Counted from the first letter of the stretch, positions 25,671-35,201 are shown. The stretch is DNA of 38,242 nt from Gordonia amarae NBRC 15530 (GCF_000241345.1 NZ_BAED01000065.1:1-38242), one strand, 5' to 3'. A program made the numbers and translations. Notes: generated by a model from the sequence alone, not told the origin.

Positions 25671-26285
25671 TCAGCCAGTGGCGGTCGTGATGACCTTCTC
25701 GACGCCGGGCCGCATCCACCGATTCAGGTAATCGCGCAACTCCAGTTGGTCCCTGCGCTTTCCGCGGGAACGCCCGATCGCATCGATGATGTGCAGCGCC
25801 CACTCGGCGAGTTCGGCGACATCCTCGATGCCCAGACCCAGTGCGCGCCAGTCGACTCCGCAGCTCTCGAGCAGGTCCACGGCGAACGCCACCGAGAGTT
25901 CGTCGGTGATCGATCCGGTGAACACGCCAGTGGCGGTGCCCTCGCCGACCAGGAAACCCACCACCTTGTCGTCGCGAATGATCTCGGCGCCGATCGCCGC
26001 GAGTTCGACGACGACGCCGGCCGGGTCATCGAGTTCGCGGACGCTCAGCAGCATGTCGTACATGCGACGGCCGGCATCGATGGCAACCGCGGTCAGCAGC
26101 GCCTGGGTACTCGGGAAGTAGCGGTACACGGTCTGCCGGGTGACCGACAGCCTGCGGGCGACCTCGCTCAGCGACAGCTGCGGATGCTCGCTGTCGGCGA
26201 TGGCATTGCGACACGCCTCGATGATCCGGACGCGCGCCTCGTCGTCGTCGGCCGGTAGTTCGCCGCCCCATCCCGTCCTGCGCAC
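25671..26285 (-). CDS. TetR-family regulator, probably of the mce operon
   Basis: A 204-residue repressor with an N-terminal helix-turn-helix (about 38-62: LSLSEVARRLSVTRQTVYRYFPSTQALL) and a helical ligand domain. It starts at GTG 26285, preceded by AGGAGAGG, and is divergent from the first mce gene across 195 bases that hold two tandem operator-like units. Control of the mce operon is inferred from this arrangement; TetR regulators often sit next to mce operons. The ligand is unknown, possibly a lipid imported by the Mce system. Its 3' end converges on the adenylate cyclase with a 13-base gap. Confidence 0.88.
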   Translation of the reverse strand: MRRTGWGGELPADDDEARVRIIEACRNAIADSEHPQLSLSEVARRLSVTRQTVYRYFPSTQALLTAVAIDAGRRMYDMLLSVRELDDPAGVVVELAAIGAEIIRDDKVVGFLVGEGTATGVFTGSITDELSVAFAVDLLESCGVDWRALGLGIEDVAELAEWALHIIDAIGRSRGKRRDQLELRDYLNRWMRPGVEKVITTATG

Positions 26286-26380
26286 CGCCGCCCTCTCCTG
26301 CCGCTTTGACCCGTTTCACGCGATCTGCCCCGTTCACGATCCTCCCTGTAAGGAGACCTGCCGGAGGAAAAAATCGCAAC

Positions 26381-26451
26381 TTGAACATACAGACGCACGC
26401 ATGGTTGTATGTTCACTTGAACACACACCCACACGCATAACTGTATGTTCA
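26381..26451. promoter_or_regulatory. tandem TetR-type operators and duplicated promoter before the mce operon
   Basis: Four half-sites occur: TGAACATACA (26382-26391), TGTATGTTCA (26406-26415), TGAACACACA (26418-26427) and TGTATGTTCA (26442-26451). They make two 34-bp inverted repeats in 36-bp tandem register, and the middle two form a compact palindrome with a CT centre. TTGAAC (26381 or 26417) lies 18 bases before TTGTAT or CTGTAT, so each unit also looks like a promoter. Confidence 0.7.
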
Positions 26452-26480
26452 GATTTCCGCCGATCGGCAAGGAGGCAGCG

Positions 26481-27314
26481 ATGGCCGGAGTGCTTGACGC
26501 ACCACCCCGCGGCGCTGTCCGGTCGCAGTTGCGACGCACGGTGACCACCGGCCGCAAACGTCTGGCCGCCGGACTCGACGGCGCCGGCCACTTCTACGCG
26601 ATGTCGCTGGACACCTTCCGCTACACGTTCTCGCGGCCCGTGCAGGTGCGCGAGTTCGTCGATCAGGTGTGGTTCATCGCCCGGGTGTCGACGTTCCCGA
26701 CGGTGCTGGTGGCCATCCCGTTCACGGTGCTGGTCACCTTCATCCTCAACATCCTGCTGCGGGAGATCGGCGCCGCGGACCTGAGCGGTGCGAGCGCCGC
26801 GTTCGGCACGATCACGCAGATCGGGCCGATGGTCACGGTGCTGATCGTGGCCGGCGCCGGAGCCACCGCGATCTGCGCCGATCTGGGGTCACGCACCATC
26901 CACGACGAGATCGCCGCCCTGGAGGTGATGGGTGTCGACCCGGTGAAACGGCTTGTGGTGCCACGGGTCTGGGCGTCCGCGTTCGTGGCGGTGCTGCTCA
27001 ACGGCCTGGTGTGCACCATCGGCATCGTGGGCGGTTTCGTGTTCTCGGTGCTCTTCCAGGGCGTCAACCCGGGCGCGTTCACCGGCAATCTCACGCTGCT
27101 GACGGGCCTGGCCGAACTGGTGATCGCAGTGGTCAAGGCGGGTCTGTTCGGGCTGTTCGCCGGGCTGGTGGGCTGCTACCGCGGGATCACCGCGCGCGGC
27201 GGGCCGCAGGGTGTGGGCGAGGCGGTCAACGAGACCGTGGTGTACGCGTTCATCGGCCTGTTCGTGGTGAACGTGCTGGTGACAGCCGTCGGCGTGAAGG
27301 TGACGGGTGGCTGA
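26481..27314 (+). CDS. yrbEA: YrbE/MlaE-family permease, first subunit of the Mce transporter
   Basis: Integral membrane permease of 277 residues, equivalent to MlaE, which forms the inner-membrane channel of the Mce lipid importer together with YrbEB and an ATPase encoded elsewhere. About five TM segments follow an amphipathic N-terminal helix. The MlaE coupling motif is GAGATAICADLGSRTIHDEIAALEVMGVDP around residues 125-155, with the Glu and MG residues that meet the ATPase. ATG 26481 has AAGGAGG just upstream. YrbEB follows 3 bases after the stop. Confidence 0.93.
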   Translation: MAGVLDAPPRGAVRSQLRRTVTTGRKRLAAGLDGAGHFYAMSLDTFRYTFSRPVQVREFVDQVWFIARVSTFPTVLVAIPFTVLVTFILNILLREIGAADLSGASAAFGTITQIGPMVTVLIVAGAGATAICADLGSRTIHDEIAALEVMGVDPVKRLVVPRVWASAFVAVLLNGLVCTIGIVGGFVFSVLFQGVNPGAFTGNLTLLTGLAELVIAVVKAGLFGLFAGLVGCYRGITARGGPQGVGEAVNETVVYAFIGLFVVNVLVTAVGVKVTGG

Positions 27315-27317
27315 GTC

Positions 27318-28169
27318 ATGGCACTGATCGGATACGACCGCCTGATCCGGGGCCGCCGCCAACTGAGCGCCGCGTCGTCCGCGATGGATCAGCTCGGCGA
27401 GCAGATGCACTTCTTCGTCGACACCGTCCGCCACGTCCCCACCGCGCTGCGCCACTACCGCAAGGACGTGCTCCGACTGATCGCCGAGATCGGTATGGGC
27501 ACAGGTGCTCTCGCGGTGATCGGTGGCACCGTGGTGATCGTGGCGTCGCTGACGCTGTTCACCGGCGGCACCATCGCCATCCAGGGCTACAGTTCGCTCG
27601 GCGACATCGGGATCGAGTCGCTGACCGGCTTTCTCGCGGCCTTCATCAATGTGCGCGTGGCCGCCCCGGTGGTGGCGGGGATCGGGTTGTCCGCGACCAT
27701 CGGCGCCGGCTCCACCGCGCAGCTCGGCGCGATGCGGATCGCCGAGGAGATCGACGCCCTCGACTCGATGGGCATCCGGCCCCTGCCCTATCTGATCAGC
27801 ACGCGGCTGATCGCCGGCACCGTCGTGATCATCCCGCTGTATTCGGCGGCGGTGATCGCCTCGTTCTACTCGTGCCGGTTCGTCACGGTCACGGTGTTCC
27901 ACCAGTCCGGCGGCCTCTACGACCACTATTTCCGCACGTTCCTGCAGCCCGGCGATCTGCTGTGGTCGTTCCTGCAGGCGATCCTGATGGGCGCCGCGGT
28001 CATGCTGGTGCACACCTACTACGGCTACACCGCCTCCGGTGGTCCGGCAGGTGTCGGCAAGGCGGTGGGACGTGCCGTGCGGACCTCGCTGATCGTCGTC
28101 GTATGTGTGACGCTGCTGATCTCCCTGGCCGTGTACGGCCCCACCGGCAACTTCCATCTCTCCGGGTAG
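27318..28169 (+). CDS. yrbEB: YrbE/MlaE-family permease, second subunit
   Basis: The 283-residue partner of YrbEA. It starts with a helical MALIGYDRLIRGRRQLSAASSAMDQLG segment and has about five TM helices. The MlaE motif is GIGLSATIGAGSTAQLGAMRIAEEIDALDSMGIRP (about 119-153). It heads the run of mce genes: mceA begins 5 bases after its stop. Together the two permeases fit the usual mycobacterial yrbEA-yrbEB-mceABCDEF order. No MceG-like (Mkl) ATPase gene is in the window. Confidence 0.93.
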   Translation: MALIGYDRLIRGRRQLSAASSAMDQLGEQMHFFVDTVRHVPTALRHYRKDVLRLIAEIGMGTGALAVIGGTVVIVASLTLFTGGTIAIQGYSSLGDIGIESLTGFLAAFINVRVAAPVVAGIGLSATIGAGSTAQLGAMRIAEEIDALDSMGIRPLPYLISTRLIAGTVVIIPLYSAAVIASFYSCRFVTVTVFHQSGGLYDHYFRTFLQPGDLLWSFLQAILMGAAVMLVHTYYGYTASGGPAGVGKAVGRAVRTSLIVVVCVTLLISLAVYGPTGNFHLSG

Positions 28170-28174
28170 GGCAC

Positions 28175-29341
28175 ATGACCACCACCCACCCCAAAGCCTA
28201 TGCCGCCGCGCTGATCCTGATCCTGGTCGCGGTGATCACCGTCGCGCTGCTGTCCTTTCGCGGCACCTTCACCGCCACCGAACCCGTGTCGGTGATGAGC
28301 ACCCGTACCGGGCTGCTGCTGGACACCGGCGCGAAGGTCAAGTTCCGCGGCCTGGAGATCGGCCGGGTCACCCGCGTCACCCCGGAGGCCGGGCAGGTCC
28401 GGCTGACGCTGGCGATCGACGAGTCCCGGCTGCGGTCGATCCCCGGCGACGCCCGGGTATCGGTCGTGTCCACCACGGTGTTCGGCGCCAAGTACGTCTC
28501 CTTCGTCGACCCGCCCGCCACCGACGGCTCCCGGCTGCGGCCCGGCGCCACCATCAACGCCGACAGCGTGACCGTCGAGATCAACACCGTGTTCCAGAAC
28601 CTGACCTCGGTGCTGGGCCAGATCCAGCCGGAGAAGCTCAACGAGACCCTGTCGGTGCTGTCCACCGCGATCGGCGGCGACCGCGGTCGCAAGCTCGGCG
28701 AGTCTGTCGACATCTACGCCGACCTGGTCAACCGCCTGCACCGCAACCTGCCCGCCGTGCGCGAGGACATCGACCAGACCTCCAGGGCCGCCGGGGCGTA
28801 CGCGCCGGCCACCCCGAAGATCATGTCCGCGCTGACCAACCTGTCGACCACCGCCAAGACCCTGACCGACGAGCAACGGAACTTCGACCTCATGCTCACC
28901 AATGTCACCGGCCTGGCGACCACCGGCACCGCCTTCATCAATACCAACGCCGAATCAGCTTCCCGCGCACTCGATCTGCTGCGTCCCACCACGGCACTGT
29001 TCCAGACCTACAGTCCCGCACTCACCTGCCTCATCGAGGGTATGGACATCCTGCTGCAGAAGGGCCTGCCGTCACTGGGCGGCGCATCGCCCGGTATCCG
29101 GCTGAGTGTGTCATTCCTGCAGGGGGTTCCGCTGTACGGCTACCCGGAGAACCTGCCCAAGGTGAACGCCAAGGGCGGCCCGCACTGTATGGGTCTGCCC
29201 CGGATTCCCGTGGGCACCAAGGCCAAATACCTGGTCACCGATACGGGCGTCAACCCGTTCGCCGGTGAACCGAAGACATCGCAGTGGCACACGGAGGATC
29301 TGTTGACCATGCTGCTGGGCCGGCCGAAGGGCGCACGATGA
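28175..29341 (+). CDS. mceA: MceA, substrate-binding subunit of the Mce transporter
   Basis: A 388-residue Mce protein with a single N-terminal TM helix (AYAAALILILVAVITVALL) and an MlaD/Mce domain at about 35-115 (GLLLDTGAKVKFRGLEIGRVTRVTPE). A long helical region and a Cys-containing C-terminal part follow. Mce proteins form a hexameric tube that carries hydrophobic substrates such as fatty acids or sterols across the periplasm. ATG 28175 was chosen; the sequence upstream in this frame overlaps yrbEB and is not coding. Its last four bases overlap mceB (ATGA). Confidence 0.93.
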   Translation: MTTTHPKAYAAALILILVAVITVALLSFRGTFTATEPVSVMSTRTGLLLDTGAKVKFRGLEIGRVTRVTPEAGQVRLTLAIDESRLRSIPGDARVSVVSTTVFGAKYVSFVDPPATDGSRLRPGATINADSVTVEINTVFQNLTSVLGQIQPEKLNETLSVLSTAIGGDRGRKLGESVDIYADLVNRLHRNLPAVREDIDQTSRAAGAYAPATPKIMSALTNLSTTAKTLTDEQRNFDLMLTNVTGLATTGTAFINTNAESASRALDLLRPTTALFQTYSPALTCLIEGMDILLQKGLPSLGGASPGIRLSVSFLQGVPLYGYPENLPKVNAKGGPHCMGLPRIPVGTKAKYLVTDTGVNPFAGEPKTSQWHTEDLLTMLLGRPKGAR

Positions 29342-30378
29342 GCAGGGGCCACGAACGCCGCAGCATGGCCGTCCCCGTCAAGGTCGGCGTGTACACGGTG
29401 ACGATGCTGCTGATCCTCGCGGCGCTCATCGTGGTGTTCGGCGATTTCCGCAACACCAAGACCACCGGCTATTCGGCGCTGTTCGCCGACGCCTCCGGCC
29501 TGGCCGAGGGCCAGAATGTGCGTGCGGCCGGAGTCCCCGTCGGCAAGGTGACGGCGGTGACCCTGCGATCGGACGCCTCGGTCAAGGTCTCGTTCAGCGT
29601 CGCTACGGCGCGGCCCCTCGACACCCGCACCGAGGTGGCCATCAAGTACGAAAACCTCACCGGCGACCGCTATCTGGAGATCTCCCCGGGAACCACCGGC
29701 CCGGCGCGACGGCTGGCGGCCGGCGCGATGATTCCGCGGACGCGCACCTCCCCCGCCCTCGATATCGATTCCCTCGTCGGCGGCTTCAAACCGCTGTTCC
29801 AGTCGATCGACGCCGACGACATCGACGATCTCACCTCATCGCTCATCGCCGTCCTGCAGGGGCAGGGTGAGATCACGGGAGAGCTGTTGCAGCACCTGAG
29901 CTCGCTCACGTCGACTCTGGCCGATCAGGATTCGGTGATCGGTGACGTGGTCGACAACTTCAACACCGTGCTCGGCACCGTCGATGCCAACCGCACGAAG
30001 GTGTCGACGGCCGTCGTCGATCTCGAACAACTCGTCCACGAGTTCGCCTCCCGCCCCGACCCGGTCGGTGCGGTGCTCACCCGGCTGCAGCAGGCCACGC
30101 TGTCGACATCCGGCCTGCTCTCGCAGATCCGCCCGGACCTGCACGCGTCGGTGACCGAGCTCAACCGGCTCGCCGGCAATCTCGACGCGGACAAGGGCGA
30201 GCTCGGCAGGGTGATCTCCTCGCTGCCGGGGGCCTACAAGCGGCTGGCCCGGATGGGCGCGTACGGGTCGGTGTTCCAGTTGTACGCCTGCGGGGCCACC
30301 CTGCGCCTGAGCGATCCGAACGGCGAGAACATCGACATCCCGCTGCTCGATCAGACCGTCGGGAGGTGCGCGCCATGA
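29338..30378 (+). CDS. mceB: MceB, Mce transporter subunit
   Basis: A 346-residue Mce-family protein. The N-terminal TM helix is at about 14-35 (VGVYTVTMLLILAALIVVF), the Mce domain at about 42-118 (GLAEGQNVRAAGVPVGKVTAVTL), followed by a coiled helical region. Near the C-terminus two Cys flank the segment YACGATLRL...GRCAP and probably form a disulphide. The start ATG overlaps the mceA stop (ATGA), and the stop overlaps mceC the same way, showing tight translational coupling. Confidence 0.92.
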   Translation: MSRGHERRSMAVPVKVGVYTVTMLLILAALIVVFGDFRNTKTTGYSALFADASGLAEGQNVRAAGVPVGKVTAVTLRSDASVKVSFSVATARPLDTRTEVAIKYENLTGDRYLEISPGTTGPARRLAAGAMIPRTRTSPALDIDSLVGGFKPLFQSIDADDIDDLTSSLIAVLQGQGEITGELLQHLSSLTSTLADQDSVIGDVVDNFNTVLGTVDANRTKVSTAVVDLEQLVHEFASRPDPVGAVLTRLQQATLSTSGLLSQIRPDLHASVTELNRLAGNLDADKGELGRVISSLPGAYKRLARMGAYGSVFQLYACGATLRLSDPNGENIDIPLLDQTVGRCAP

Positions 30379-31421
30379 TCTCGCGCAAGGGAACCGAGCT
30401 CCCCACATTCAGAGAGATGCCCAGACGCCGGGTCGCGGCGATCGGTATCGGGATCACCGTGGTGCTGGTCCTGGTGGGACTGTTCTACGACCGCATCCCC
30501 ACCTTCGGTGGCGCCGACTCCCACGAGGCGTACTTCGCCGAGATCGGCAGCCTGCGCCCCGGTGACAAGGTGCAGATCTCCGGTGTCGACGTGGGCAAGG
30601 TCAGCGATATCGCGTTGGCCGGCGACAAGGTCCGGGTGTCGTTCACGGTCGACTCGCCGGTCAACCTGGGCTCGGGCACCCGCGCCGCGATCGTCACCAC
30701 CTCGGTGCTCGGCAAAAGGGGCCTGCGGCTCGAACCTCGTGGTGCGGGAAGTCTTGGCCGGGAGCCGATTCCGCTGGACCGCACCACCGCACCCTATTCG
30801 CTGACGGACGCGCTCGACGACGCCGGCCGGACGCTGGGCAAGGCGGATGCGACCAAGATCGACGGGGCACTGCGGGCCGTCAACGACGTCCTCGACCACG
30901 CCGCACCCGAACTCGGCCCCGCCCTGCGCGGCGTCGGGGACCTGTCGAAGACGATCGGCAGCCGCGACGAACAACTGCGCACCCTCCTCAAGCGCAGCCG
31001 CAGCGTGACGACGATCCTCGCCGACCGCGGCAAGCAGATCAATCAGCTCGTCCTCGACAGTGCTTTTCTGTTGCGGGAACTGGGAAGCCGGCGTGACGAA
31101 CTCACCCGGCTGATCATCGGGGTGCGTTTCCTGGCGAAGCAGATCTCCGCGACCATCACCGAGAACAACGCGGAGATCACTCCCGCCCTCACCAGGCTGC
31201 AGTCGGTCCTGAACGTTCTGGAGCAGCAGAAAACCGCCATCTCCCAGGCCATTCCGGGACTGCGGAACTTCTCGATGTCGCTCGGCGAGTCGGTGGCCAC
31301 CGGACCGTTCTTCACCGCATTCACCGCCAATCTGGTTCCGGTGATCTACTTCCAGCCACTTGTCGACGCCCTGGTCTCCGACGCCGACAGAACCACAACA
31401 GACGGTCGAGGCGGACGATGA
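30375..31421 (+). CDS. mceC: MceC, Mce transporter subunit
   Basis: A 348-residue Mce protein: TM helix about 16-38 (VAAIGIGITVVLVLVGLFY), Mce domain about 50-125 (GSLRPGDKVQISGVDVGKVSDIAL), then alpha-helical coiled stretches to the end. The ATG at 30375 overlaps the mceB stop and follows GGGAGG. The sequence ends in TDGRGGR, and the stop overlaps the mceD start. Its role in the tube is by family membership. Confidence 0.92.
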   Translation: MISRKGTELPTFREMPRRRVAAIGIGITVVLVLVGLFYDRIPTFGGADSHEAYFAEIGSLRPGDKVQISGVDVGKVSDIALAGDKVRVSFTVDSPVNLGSGTRAAIVTTSVLGKRGLRLEPRGAGSLGREPIPLDRTTAPYSLTDALDDAGRTLGKADATKIDGALRAVNDVLDHAAPELGPALRGVGDLSKTIGSRDEQLRTLLKRSRSVTTILADRGKQINQLVLDSAFLLRELGSRRDELTRLIIGVRFLAKQISATITENNAEITPALTRLQSVLNVLEQQKTAISQAIPGLRNFSMSLGESVATGPFFTAFTANLVPVIYFQPLVDALVSDADRTTTDGRGGR

Positions 31422-32674
31422 GCCTTTTCTCCGGCACACGCGGCACCATCCTCGCGCTCACGTCGGTCCTCGTGGTGGTCGCGGTGGCTATGGGCCTGTG
31501 GTGTGGCGGTTCCCGCGGTCCGAAGGACTACCGGATCACCGCGCACTTCACCTCGTCCACCGGCATCTACGCGGGCGACGAGGTGACCGTTCTCGGTGTT
31601 CCGGTGGGCACCGTCGACAAGGTCGAACCACGTGCCCTCGACGTGGTGCTCACCCTGCGCGTCAAAGGGAACGTGACGCTGCCGGACAATGTGGGCGCTG
31701 CGGTGGTGGCGCAGAGCCTGGTGGCCGGCCGCACCGTCGCCCTCACCCCCGCCTATACCACCGGCGCCACACTCTCCCACACGGCGTCGATACCGCTGGG
31801 CCGCACCACCGTTCCGATGGAATGGGACGACATCAAGAACGCGCTGTCCGACGTCACCAAGGCCGTCGGCCCGCACGGCGACGATCCGGGATCGGCTGCC
31901 ACCCTCGTCTCCACCGGCGCGGATGCGTTCGCCCCGAACGCGCAGAACGTCAACGACACCATCGGCCTGCTGTCGAACGCCATGTCCACCATCTCCGACG
32001 GCCGCGCCGACCTGTTCGCGGTGGTCCGCAACCTGCAGGTGTTCGTCACCGCGATGCGCGGCAGCAACGACCAGGTCGCGCAGCTGCACCGCAACCTCGC
32101 GACGGTGACCTCGGTGCTGGGCGACAACCGCAAGACCCTGGGCGAGGCGGTGACCGCCGTCGACTCGGTGCTCACCGATGTCACCGGTTTCGTGGAGCGC
32201 AACCGGGACAAGCTGTCGGGCAGTGTCGCCTCGCTCACCACGTTGTCGCAGGTGCTGGCCGATCAGCGCACCAATATCGAGGGCATCATGCATCAGGCAC
32301 CGACACAGGTGGTGAACTTCTACAACATCTACAAGCCGGCCCTCGGTGTGATGACCGGGGTGTTCGCCGCCCCGAACTTCGAGAACCCGATCCACGCCGT
32401 GTGCGGTGGTCTGGCGTCGGTGGGACAGCCGAACAGCCGCCGCGCCGCCGACCTGTGCGTGCAGCATCTCGGCACCTATCTGCGGACGCTCACCACCACC
32501 TACCCGAATATCCTCACCAGCCCGTCGCGGTCGAGCTTCTCCGATCCGGGCCAATTGGTGGAAAGCGTGCCCGGCGTGCTCGATTCGGTCCCCGGAATCA
32601 CCGGGGCGCCGGCCAGACGCACCACGGTCCCCAAGAGTCTCCGGTCGCTGCTGCTCGGGGAGGGATCCCGATGA
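31418..32674 (+). CDS. mceD: MceD, Mce transporter subunit
   Basis: The 418-residue protein has a TM helix (about 8-30, ILALTSVLVVVAVAMGLWC), an Mce domain (about 40-120, GIYAGDEVTVLGVPVGTVDKV), a long helical middle region, and a C-terminal part with the Cys pair AVCGGL and LCVQHLGTYL. It is longer than MceB and MceC, as in mycobacterial operons, where MceD usually has an extended tail. ATGA overlaps link it to mceC and mceE. Confidence 0.92.
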   Translation: MSLFSGTRGTILALTSVLVVVAVAMGLWCGGSRGPKDYRITAHFTSSTGIYAGDEVTVLGVPVGTVDKVEPRALDVVLTLRVKGNVTLPDNVGAAVVAQSLVAGRTVALTPAYTTGATLSHTASIPLGRTTVPMEWDDIKNALSDVTKAVGPHGDDPGSAATLVSTGADAFAPNAQNVNDTIGLLSNAMSTISDGRADLFAVVRNLQVFVTAMRGSNDQVAQLHRNLATVTSVLGDNRKTLGEAVTAVDSVLTDVTGFVERNRDKLSGSVASLTTLSQVLADQRTNIEGIMHQAPTQVVNFYNIYKPALGVMTGVFAAPNFENPIHAVCGGLASVGQPNSRRAADLCVQHLGTYLRTLTTTYPNILTSPSRSSFSDPGQLVESVPGVLDSVPGITGAPARRTTVPKSLRSLLLGEGSR

Positions 32675-33831
32675 GACGCCGGATCGCCTGTCTCGCCGCG
32701 CTGGTCGTGGCCGTGCTGTCGGTGGCCTCCTGCGGCTGGCAGGGCATCGAGTCGGTGCAGATGCCCGGCGGCGCGGGCCGCGGCGACGGCGCGTTCAGCG
32801 TGGTCATCGAGATGCCCGACGTCACCACGATCTCGGTCAACTCGCCGGTCCTCGTCGGCGATGTCGAGGTCGGCCGGATCACGTCGATCACGTTGCGGGA
32901 CTGGCACGCCCGGGTCAAGGTCCGCGTCAACGGCGGGGTGGACCTGCCCAAGAACGCCACCGCGGCCATCGGGCAGACGAGTCTGCTGGGTTCCCAGCAT
33001 ATCTCGCTGTCGGCCCCGAAGGACGGCGCGGACCCGGCCCGGCTCGCCGACGGCGACGTGATCGGGCTCGACCGGTCGACGCAGTATCCGACCACCGAGC
33101 AGACGCTGTCGGCGTTGTCGGTGATCGTCAACGGCGGTGGGCTGGCCCAGGTGGGCGATATCGTGAACGGCGCCAACGAGATCCTCGGCGGCCGCACCGA
33201 CCGCATGCGGACGCTGCTCACCCAGCTCACCACGCTCACGACCACCATCGACCGGCGTCGCACGGCGATCACCACCGCGCTGTCCGGACTCGACAGGATC
33301 GCCGGTTCGATGGCCACCGAGAACCAGGCCCTCGACACCTCGATCTCCCGCATCACACCCGCGGTGAAGCAGTTGTCGGAGCGCCGTTCCCAGCTCGACG
33401 ACGCGCTGACCTCCCTGGACCGGTTCGGCACCGCCGCCAACAGTCTCATCACCCGCAGCGCCGCGGATCTCAAGGCAAACTTCGCGTCGCTGCACCCGAC
33501 CCTCAAGGCGCTCGCCGATACCGGCAAGTCGCTGACCAACTCGCTGGACTTCATGTTCACGCTGCCGTTCCCGATCAGCAGACTTGACCGGGTGGTGCGC
33601 GGTGACTTCGCCAACCTGTATGCGCTGCTGGACTTCTCCGTGCCCCGGGTGCGCTCGGATCTGCTGCGGGACACCCCGCTGGGCCGCACCCTGGCCGGCC
33701 CGACCGGGGTCCTGGGCAAGAATGCCGGCACCGCGGCCGACCGGTCGGACCCCCGGACCGACCCGATCACCCGGGCTCCGGCCAAGAAGAAGACGACGAA
33801 GAAGACGGCCGCACAGCGGGGAGGTCGCTGA
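32671..33831 (+). CDS. mceE: MceE, lipoprotein subunit of the Mce transporter
   Basis: Mce-family lipoprotein of 386 residues (LprK-type). The signal peptide MRRRIACLAALVVAVLSVASC ends in a lipobox (VASC, Cys21), unlike the TM anchors of the other Mce subunits. The Mce domain lies at about 40-115 (SPVLVGDVEVGRITSITLRD), followed by a helical region and a basic C-terminal tail (KKKTTKKTAAQ). Its ATG overlaps the mceD stop, and its stop overlaps the mceF start by one base. Confidence 0.93.
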   Translation: MRRRIACLAALVVAVLSVASCGWQGIESVQMPGGAGRGDGAFSVVIEMPDVTTISVNSPVLVGDVEVGRITSITLRDWHARVKVRVNGGVDLPKNATAAIGQTSLLGSQHISLSAPKDGADPARLADGDVIGLDRSTQYPTTEQTLSALSVIVNGGGLAQVGDIVNGANEILGGRTDRMRTLLTQLTTLTTTIDRRRTAITTALSGLDRIAGSMATENQALDTSISRITPAVKQLSERRSQLDDALTSLDRFGTAANSLITRSAADLKANFASLHPTLKALADTGKSLTNSLDFMFTLPFPISRLDRVVRGDFANLYALLDFSVPRVRSDLLRDTPLGRTLAGPTGVLGKNAGTAADRSDPRTDPITRAPAKKKTTKKTAAQRGGR

Positions 33832-35201
33832 TGCGCACCAAGATCCGGGTACAACTGGCGCTGCTCACCATTCTCGCGGTGGCCGCGGTGTCGGTGATGG
33901 CGTTCGGCTATCTGCGGATTCAGGACTACGTCGGGATCAACAAGATGACCGTCTCGGCCGAACTCCCCGAGGGGGCGGGCCTGTACACGCGCGCCAACGT
34001 CACCCTGCGCGGCCACACGATCGGCCACGTCGAACGGCTCGACCTCGGCACCACCGGCGTGGTGGCCGTGATGCAGCTCGATGACCGCCGCATCCCCCGG
34101 AACGGGTTGCGGGTCAACGTGCATTCGATGTCGGCCGTCGGCGAGCAGTACATCGACCTGGTGCCCACCACCGAGTCCGGGCCGGGCCTGTCCGACGGCG
34201 ATGTGCTCCCGGTGTCGGCGGCATCCATTCCGGCGCAGGTGGGTCCGCTGCTCGATCAGGCCAATCAGCTTCTCGCCCAGATCCCGCAGGGCAGGCTCCG
34301 GGCGATGATGGATGCGATGTTCACCGCGTTCAGCGGTACCCAGGAGGATCTGACCAGCCTCGTCGATTCGACCCGCGCCATCGCCGACGAGGTGCGCAAG
34401 AATCCCGACGGGATAGAGACGCTCGTCAAGCAGCTCAGCCCGTTCCTGGCACCGCACGGCGAGTCCGCCGACGAGATCACCACCTGGGCAACGCAACTGT
34501 CCTCGGCCACCGCGGAGATCCGGAGCAAGGACGACGCGGTACGGCGCATCATCGCGAACAGCCCCAAAACCGCCGCGACCGCCCAGCAATTGCTGGAGAA
34601 GCTCAGCCCCACCGTTCCCGTCCTGCTCACCAACCTGGTGAGCCTGGGCCAGGTGGCGCTCACCTACAACGCCGGTATGGAACAGATCCTGGTGCTGATG
34701 CCGGGCATCATCGCGGCCATGCAGACGATGGTCAACCAGGGCGCCAAGGACCAGTCGGCCACCGCCTCGTTCCACACGATGTCGCTGCCGATCTGCACCA
34801 CCGGCTACGTCCCGGCCACGCAGCGGCGCACCGCCGCCGACGTCGATATCATCCCCACCCCCGACGGCCAGTTCTGCTCCATCCCGCAGAACTCCCCCGT
34901 CGCGGTGCGCGGCGCCCGCAACCTGCCCTGCATGGATGTGCCCGGCAAACGCGCCCCCACCCCCGAGGTGTGCCACGGCGGGCCATACGTGCCCAAGGGC
35001 CCGCTGCCGTCGAGCACCGACGGCTCCGGACAACCCGACAAACAGGGTCTGGCCGGTGCGCTGCTTCCCGCCGCGTACGACCCGAAGACCGGCGCCTACG
35101 TGACCGCCGACGGCAGCGTCCACCGGCAACTGACCATCACCCCCGCCACCGGAAAGGGAGGAACCTCATGGGAAACCCTCATGCTGGAACCCGTACGTTG
35201 A
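33831..35201 (+). CDS. mceF: MceF, Mce transporter subunit
   Basis: The last Mce subunit of the operon, 456 residues. It has a TM helix at about 7-27 (LALLTILAVAAVSVMAFGY), an Mce domain at about 40-115 (GLYTRANVTLRGHTIGHVERLDL), and a long helical region with a Pro-rich C-terminal domain holding four Cys (PICTTGY, QFCSIP, LPCMD, VCHGG). MceF proteins are the longest members, as here. The start codon shares a base with the mceE stop. The end overlaps the first Mce-associated gene by 34 bases. Confidence 0.92.
   Translation: MRTKIRVQLALLTILAVAAVSVMAFGYLRIQDYVGINKMTVSAELPEGAGLYTRANVTLRGHTIGHVERLDLGTTGVVAVMQLDDRRIPRNGLRVNVHSMSAVGEQYIDLVPTTESGPGLSDGDVLPVSAASIPAQVGPLLDQANQLLAQIPQGRLRAMMDAMFTAFSGTQEDLTSLVDSTRAIADEVRKNPDGIETLVKQLSPFLAPHGESADEITTWATQLSSATAEIRSKDDAVRRIIANSPKTAATAQQLLEKLSPTVPVLLTNLVSLGQVALTYNAGMEQILVLMPGIIAAMQTMVNQGAKDQSATASFHTMSLPICTTGYVPATQRRTAADVDIIPTPDGQFCSIPQNSPVAVRGARNLPCMDVPGKRAPTPEVCHGGPYVPKGPLPSSTDGSGQPDKQGLAGALLPAAYDPKTGAYVTADGSVHRQLTITPATGKGGTSWETLMLEPVR

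Noticed and set aside
26382..26451. KstR operator upstream of the mce operon (mce4-like)
   Set aside because: The half-sites TGAACATACA do not fit TnnAACnnGTTnnA with its 2-base centre, so the steroid regulator is not indicated here.
32598..35129. Minus-strand open frame of more than 800 codons opposite mceE and mceF
   Set aside because: No domain or signal; the plus-strand genes have lipobox, TM and Mce domains with tight start/stop coupling.
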